A stretch of 64,000 nucleotides of DNA from Ehretia macrophylla (Eukaryota; Streptophyta; Magnoliopsida; Boraginales; Ehretiaceae), in the NCBI GenBank assembly GCA_037974665.1, contig CM075768.1:12763001-12827000 (forward strand), in the 5' to 3' direction. This document shows, piece by piece, positions 57,880-64,000 of the stretch. Below the pieces are notes generated by a model. The model did no database searches. It worked only from the letters and a program-made list of their open reading frames with translations, and was not told the origin of the DNA. A program made the translations under genes and the position numbers. How positions within the stretch are numbered: the first letter of the stretch is position 1; every line of letters starts with the position of its first letter.

Positions 57880-60800
57880 CCTCCAGCTCTAAAAGATTAA
57901 CTAGAGACGGGGGTACATTATGGAGTCACATAGTAGGAAGGAAACCAAACTGCCACTTTATTGCTCATTCGAGGAACAGACCGAAAGAAGTAGCCAGAAG
58001 TGGAGGATAGGAGTAAAAGGGTATTGTGAAGGATGGATTGACTTTTCCAATCACAATTAGAAGATCCACTGAGAGCTGCAATCATAAGTTTTGCATTAGA
58101 TTCGAGTATAAGCTGGTAATAACCTGCGTAGGCTGTGAACATCAAGCACGCAAGTTGGCAAGCATAAGCCTCCGCCTGGGATTGTGAACTACATCTGATC
58201 ATTTGTGCTCAGCCATCAATGGCATTGCCTAGGTCATCACAACAGACCACCGCGATCCCAGCTACTGTATCAGCCTTATGGAAGGATGCACCACAATTAA
58301 ATAACAAGCTACCCGATCTAGGGGATGACAACTGAGCCCTAGTATGTAAAGGATGAGAAGTGTTGGGCTCAGACTGGCCCTGCAAATGAGGATCATCGAG
58401 TTGATAAGCCACTTCCTGTAGAAGTTGAGAAGTGTCTGGATGCTAACCTTCAATTGTATAGCGATTCCTGGCCTTCCAAAGTGTCCAGCAGAGAAGGGAA
58501 ATAAGGTTGATAGCTTGAATAGCCCCGTTGAAGACATGCATCAATCATATCTAGGAACCAGGTGTCAAAACAAATGATACGAACATAATCAGTGTATAGC
58601 TGAAGTGGCGACGCAAACCAGAATTGACAAGTCCAAGAGCACCCAAAAAACATGTGTTCTATGGTTTCTGTTTGTTGATTACAAATGTAACATAGTAGGG
58701 ATATGGCGCAATGTCTCTTGTACAAGTTCTCTCGCGTAGCCAATACGCCATGGAACGCTCGCCAGAGGAAATGTTTAATCCGCGGTTGGATAGGACTAAA
58801 CCAAACATCTTTCCAAAGCTGAGGAGGAGGAGAGTATGAAGATGATGCACTCAAGTCCGATGTTCAATATCGACTTTCCTGATAAGCCAATCGATAACCT
58901 GATTTGGTAGAATAAGTTCCTGTGCTGGTAGCCGGCCAAATAAGATGATCTGAAGAGAGTATCCAAGAAGGTTGAATACATAGGATCTTTGTCACTATAT
59001 CCGGAGTGAAGAGTGTACGAAGGAGCTGAATATTCCATGATTGAGATTGAGGATGTAGGAGTTCACGAACCTTTGATAGCGGACATATATCAGTGCGGGG
59101 TAAGAATCGTGCATCTTCAATCCAATAGTCAGACCAAATGTCCACTGTTTTCCCTGAGCCGATTTGCCAGAAGGCGTGCCGACGGATGAATTGGAAAGCT
59201 TTATATAAGCTGCGCCAGCTCCAAGAAGCTTTGCGTGGAACAGTAGCTTGAAAAAGGTCAGATTCAAGAAAGTAAATGGCATTGAGGACACGCATCACTA
59301 AAGAGTCCAGCTGATGCAATATACACCACAGCTGCCCTACAATGAGAGCGATGTTCATAGATTTGAATTCCCGGAACCTAATCCACCTTGGAGTTTTGGT
59401 AGTGTGACTTTGGTCCATTTTACCCAGGGTATACCAACTGAGTGATTATAAGCTCACCAAAATCGTGAGACAAGGGATATAAGCTTCTTACAAGTAGCTT
59501 TGGGGAAATTGAAAATCGACATGGCATAGGTTGGGATTGCCTGAAGTATCGATTTAATCAAGACCTCTCTCCCTGCTTTGGACAGTAGCTTTTGTTTCCA
59601 ACCTTGAACTCTTGTTTGGACTCGATCAAGAAGCCAATTAAGGGTGCGAACTATAGACTTGCCCCAGGTCAAGGGGATACCCAGGTATGGACCTAAACAG
59701 TCAGCCACTGGGATACTTGAGAGAGACATGAGAAGATTTTTGGTACTATCAGGAGTACCTTTGCTGAATACAATTGTCAATTTTTGGAGGTTGACACGTT
59801 GTCCTGATGCAAAGCAGTATTGGTATATTGCCTCTTTCAAAGCCATGGCATTTGCATGTGTTGCTTTAATAAAGAAAAGGGAGTCATCAGCAAAGAGTAA
59901 ATGGGTAATAGGAGGACAAGTACGTGCAAGTTTCACCCTTTGCAAGAGACCAGTGGAGTGAAAATATTAAATTAGAGCTGAGAGGGCTTCAGTCAAGAGT
60001 GAGAAAAGAAAGGGGGAGAGAGGGTCTCCTTGTCTGAGGCCTCTACCTGGCGTGAAGAAATGTAATGACTCGCCATTGAGAATGATACTGTAGGATACCA
60101 AAGTGACACACTGCATTATCCAATTCACCTATGTCTCCGTAAATCCCATGTGGAGAAGTAAGAGCCGAAGGAATTCCTAATCAACCATATCGTAGGCTTT
60201 TGCCATATCCAATTTGAGGGCGACAACATGGTTATGAGAGCGGCGCCGATGAGAGAGATAAAATCCAATTTCCTGTGCAATCAAAAGGTTATCTTGGATG
60301 GCACGACCATGTATAAAAGCACCCTGTTGTGGAGAGATGAGATTATCCATAAATGGTCTCATTCGATTTGCTATCAACTTGGATATGATTTTGTAAATGA
60401 AGTTGATGTAGCTGATCGACTGATAATGTGACACTTGTTCTGGGTTATCAATTTTTGGGATGAGAGTGATAGTGGTCCTATTGAGGTCTGGGGGGAGAGA
60501 AGTACCATTGAAGAAAGCCAGGATAACATTGTACACATCATGTTTAATAGTCTCCCAGTATGTTTGATAGAACAAGCCTGTAAAACCATCCGGACCAGGA
60601 GCTTTATTCCGACCCAAACTCCATACAGCACGACAAATTTCCTGCATTGATGAAGAGGCACATAAAGTACTATTCATTTCAAGAGTTATAGATTGATGAA
60701 TATGTTGCAGGGCAGCAGAATAAGATTTATGGTCATCCGATTGGTAAAGGGAACGAAAATGCGTTGTGACCAAATCTTTGATAGCCAGAATATCTTCAAG

Positions 60801-61949
60801 CTAGGTACCATCACCTCGCTGAAGGCGTAAAATTTTGTTACGGGTCTTCCGTTGAAGGGTTGTGCCATGGAAAAATGCCATATTGCGGTCCCTCCCAATT
60901 AAGCCATTTAACTCTGGATCGAACGACCCAAAACTTTTCTTCTCTTTGCCATAGAGAATCAATTTCTTGGGTAAGACATGTAAGAGTGCAGTTATTCTGA
61001 TCAGAGGGAGGTTGATTATGGAGCTGAAGAAGAAGACCCTAGATGGTTTTAATGCGGTTTGTTGCATTACGGAAAACAAAATTGCTCTACTTTTCTAAAC
61101 GGGCCTGGCAGAGTTTGATCCGCTGTTTAAATATATGCATTTCAGAGCCACTCTGTGGAGAGACCCATGCAGATTGGATTACCTGACCACATTCTGGTTC
61201 ATCTACCCAGAAAGCTTAAAATTTGAACCGTTTTCGAACAGGAGAGTAGACATTTTTTGTTGCCAAGAGTAGAGGAGAATGATCGGAACTCAATCTTGGG
61301 TGAACTCCAACCCAGGCAACTGGGAAAATATGGCGCCACACCTGATTACACAAAGCCCTATCGAAACATTCCCGAACTAGTTGATCCCTGTCTCGATTGT
61401 TGGACCAGGTGAACAAACCACATTTACATTCCAAGTCTAGTAAATTGTTGTTGGTCAGAAAAGAATTAAAAGAGGACAAATGGGATTGGACTTTGGGTCT
61501 CAAGCCCTCTTTCTCATGTTAAGACAAAATGTCATTGAATCCCTCAATAATAACCATAGGGCACCAGACAAACCAAACAAAGTAGTAATATCATTCCATA
61601 AGAGTTTTCTAGCTTTGTACAAAGGAGGAGCATATACAAGAGTAAACAACCATGGTTGTTCATCAGTTAGCATAACACTACAATGTACATAGGACTTCGA
61701 GGTATCCAAAAGCGTAACCATCACACCCTGGTTCCAAAGCAAAAGTAAACCTCCTGAGAGTCCCTTTGGGCTAACCGTATGCCAAAAGTCGAAACCAAGT
61801 CATTGAACAAAAATAGGGATTCTGGAATCAGATAACCGAGTGTCCATCAGACCCACAACAACAGGCTTATTCTGTACAATGAGATCTTTAAGATATCGAA
61901 CAGTCAGGGAGTATCCCAAGCCTTAGCAGTTCCAAAAGAGAAGACTCAT
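57880..61949 (-). pseudogene. LINE ORF2 (endonuclease, reverse transcriptase, RNase H), broken
   Basis: MSLLFWNC at 61949 starts the endonuclease, which continues to about 61216 and contains DTRLSDSRIP and the LSSDHSPLLL catalytic block. The polymerase follows: APGPDGFTGLFYQTYW, TLIPKIDNP and GAFIHGRAIQDN with LKLDMAKAYD (60773-60177), then LRQGDPLSPFLFSLL near 60020 and LLFADDSLFF with the catalytic DD (about 59895). The zinc-binding tail lies at 58854-58450 (LWRAFHGVLATRENL, CYICNQQTETIEHMFFGC). RNase H at 58412-57918 has FNCGASF and LILESNAKL where the family has D-A-S and E-S-D-A, so two catalytic aspartates are lost. In-frame stops and shifts are numerous. Confidence 0.87.
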
Positions 61950-62205
61950 AATATCCCTAGAGACCCAGAGGGAGCGGTCTCCTTACCCTGACTCATCCGA
62001 CGAGTCTGCCTGGTAGATTTTATTGTAGACTGTCGTATGCCCAAAGTGAAATTGAGAGATATGGGTACATCGGTCAGTGTCTGTGATGTAAGGGGAGTGA
62101 AAGTAGTGAGTGGAGGGACAATGATGGTATAATTGGGGAGGGTGGGACGAAGATATGGTCGTGGACGTAATTGTTTAAGAGATCGATGGTAAGGAGGAAT
62201 AGGTG

Positions 62206-63909
62206 CTACCCGTTTGTTTGTACAAGAGTGAGAGTCAAGAGGATGTGTGGGAGGTATGAAGGTGGACAGTAGTGGACCGGGCAGGCGAGAAGGTGGGGTA
62301 ATGTGAGGGTAGGGGGGAGGGGTGTGGTAGTGAGGAGTGGGGCCTTGAGGGGTAGAGGTGTGGGGGGGAGGGGGTACATGCAGGGAGTAGCTGTATGCCT
62401 GATGTGGGGACAGTGGGGCTTAAGGTGGGGGAATAGGTGATATATTGGGTATGCGGTGAGGTAGTGCATAGGAGATAGCATAATATGTTGGAAGGGTGGA
62501 TTGGGTGTAAGAGTTGGTGGGAGGGAGATAGTATATGGGCTTAAGGTAGGTGAGTTCGGTCCCATAATAAAAGCTTCAGAGCATAACAGTGGGTCCAGAT
62601 CATCAGATGGGCCAACTATGGTAATTGGATCTACAAATGATTGGGCTAAATGTTCTGTTGTGGAAAGTCCCAAAGTGGATTGCAGCATACGGGCCAGTCT
62701 AGAGGCAAAGTGGGCCTCTGAATCATCAAGTGACACACTACCCAGCGATTGAGCTAAAGAATTTGTGACTTGAACTGGGCCCCAAGTAATTTTGGTTGGC
62801 TGATAAGTGGAAGATAGAGCCTGAATATCCGTCCAAAAAAGAGCTTTGGCACGATCCATATTTAAGCCCTCACACACAGAAAAGCTATCAAATGGAGCCT
62901 TGCTTAGTGGGCCATGAGAAGTTGTAGTAATCTAACTTGGAGGCCAAAGTGATGGAGTACGCAAAATGGCGGCAGTTAAGGCACAACATGACACAACATA
63001 AGATATAACATGGTTGTCTTGACCCAAAATATACCCCTGACAAGTGGTTGTAGAAGGGCCCAGAGGAAGACACGTAATGCTGGTGGTGGCGGGAAAACTT
63101 AGCTCTGAAGGAAACTCAACCCGAATAGGAGCCTGTTTTTTATCAGCCCGTAACCAAGGCCCAAAAATAGAATTTTGCACTGAAATAGTCGCCATCGGAA
63201 GTCCGCCCATTGGAGCCAAAGGAAGAGGATGAGTAGGACAACGATGAGCATCGTGGTTGAGCAGGCCACAAAAGTAACAGAAAGATGCGAGTTTCTCATA
63301 AATCAACCAGATAACAAGATGTGACTGTTGGGGTCTTGGAATCTGAAACTGGGGGATGAAGGGTTGATTCACAGGCCATTTGATGTGGATTCTGAGATAA
63401 TCTTGGATACCCAAACCCAATTCATCATCAAGATCAATATCTTCAAGCTCACCTAAAAACTGACCAAGCATAACAGCATTTTCCCGTGTAATGAAGCTGC
63501 TCGATAAACTACGGGCTCGAACCTAAAACGAAGTGAAATCCAAACCCAGAGCAGAATACGGTACCTCTGGTTGCCATGGTTGGAGCAGCACATGAACACC
63601 ATAAAGAGTCCACGGACGATAATACCAAGTAATAGTACGATCAGTGGTGTCATGGAAACGTACCAAAAAGGTGTTGAACATTAAAGGAGAGACCTCAATT
63701 GGGTGGTGAATCCCCCAAGTCTGCACAACAATTGCCTTTAGAGCAGAGATACTGGCTGGTTTGGAGAAGAGAACACGGGCAACAAGAGCCTGCTCCGCAA
63801 TCAGAGTTGAAATCAGTGGTCGAGCTGGTTGAAAATTAAGAGAAGGTGGTGCGATGGAGGTATTTTAGAGTTGATGAGTGAGCTCAGTTATACGCTGAGG
63901 AGGATGCAT
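62206..63909 (-). pseudogene. LINE ORF1 (RNA-binding, zinc-knuckle protein)
   Basis: Starting from an ATG at 63909 on the - strand, pieces at 63909-63453, 63471-62932 and 62877-62206 make up an ORF1 of about 560 codons with in-frame stops near 63867, 63523 and 62932. The first part resembles the DUF4283 domain of plant LINE ORF1 (WYYRPWTLYGVHVLLQPW). Then comes a knuckle CYFCGLLNHDAHRC, C-x2-C-x4-H-x4-C. The last 220 residues are rich in Pro, Thr and Leu and coded by a C-rich strand. ORF1 proteins of this type bind the LINE RNA. Confidence 0.8.
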
Positions 63910-64000
63910 GATGACGATGGGAGTGAGATATACATGTTACGAGGGAGAGAAGTAAAGCTATATACGGACAGAAACTTACAGAAAGAAAGAAGAGAGGAAT

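Larger units (their letters stand above)
57806..64000 (-). mobile_element. L1-type LINE, near full length, broken; 5' end at or beyond window end
   Basis: On the - strand the order is ORF1 (from 63909), ORF2 with endonuclease, reverse transcriptase, zinc-binding tail and RNase H, then a 3' tail ending in poly(A) (plus-strand T run 57806-57821). Together this is the full plant L1 layout over more than 6.1 kb. Many stops and frameshifts make it inactive. The right-hand target duplication lies outside the window. Confidence 0.9.

Noticed and set aside
1..64000. CRISPR arrays, prokaryotic operons or rRNA
   Set aside because: No regular spacer-repeat structure, no ribosome-binding-site-spaced ORFs and no rRNA sequence; the window is clearly plant nuclear DNA.

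Overview
This window is nuclear DNA of a flowering plant, most likely a eudicot. It is AT-rich, its genes have introns with standard GT-AG junctions, and most of it is layered retrotransposons and MITEs. No species can be named from the sequence. Two intact host genes are present, and their complete exon structures could be worked out by hand: a secreted laccase on the + strand (18090-29663, six exons, 575 codons plus stop) and a Golgi-type beta-1,3-galactosyltransferase on the - strand (52439-47646, eleven exons, 407 codons plus stop). Both act on the cell wall or secretory pathway, but nothing in the sequence links their regulation.

Layout: 61-15984 is an old Tat-lineage Ty3/gypsy retrotransposon with 432-bp LTRs, a decayed gag-pol with two RNase H domains, and an antisense extra ORF with its own small introns. 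Two later insertions sit inside it. The first is a gag-protease-only Ty3/gypsy element on the - strand (8447-12885, target duplication AGGGG). The second is a solo LTR (13467-15554, - strand, target duplication GATAA) lodged in the host element's 3' LTR. From 15985 to 18089 there is a flank with a foldback element, a Tourist-like MITE and the laccase TATA box. The laccase has a 6.25-kb intron 4 filled with MITEs, foldbacks, microsatellites and a SINE. At 30.9-31.8 kb there is a fragment of another Tat-type element, followed by unassigned and degenerate repeat DNA to 34.5 kb.

34483-43950 is a complete non-autonomous LTR element with 4.3-kb LTRs but only 0.9 kb between them, bounded by the target duplication GCTTA. 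44.66-46.24 kb is a 5'-truncated LINE whose poly(A) tail carries a foldback MITE, followed by a second Tourist-like MITE. Downstream of the galactosyltransferase promoter, 53-57.7 kb holds a third Tourist-like copy, a retroposon with 17-bp target duplications, SINEs and a small poly(A)-containing minisatellite. From 57806 to the window end is a near full-length but broken L1-type LINE on the - strand.

The most unusual signal is inside the long LTRs. Two LTRs of the 34-44 kb element and the distantly related solo LTR at 13.5-15.6 kb share a series of stem-loops in the same order, with conserved loops and paired substitutions in the stems, although the surrounding sequence has diverged and the LTR length differs about twofold. 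I see no bacterial features, CRISPR, rRNA or functional tRNA genes, and no evidence of a new protein-coding system.
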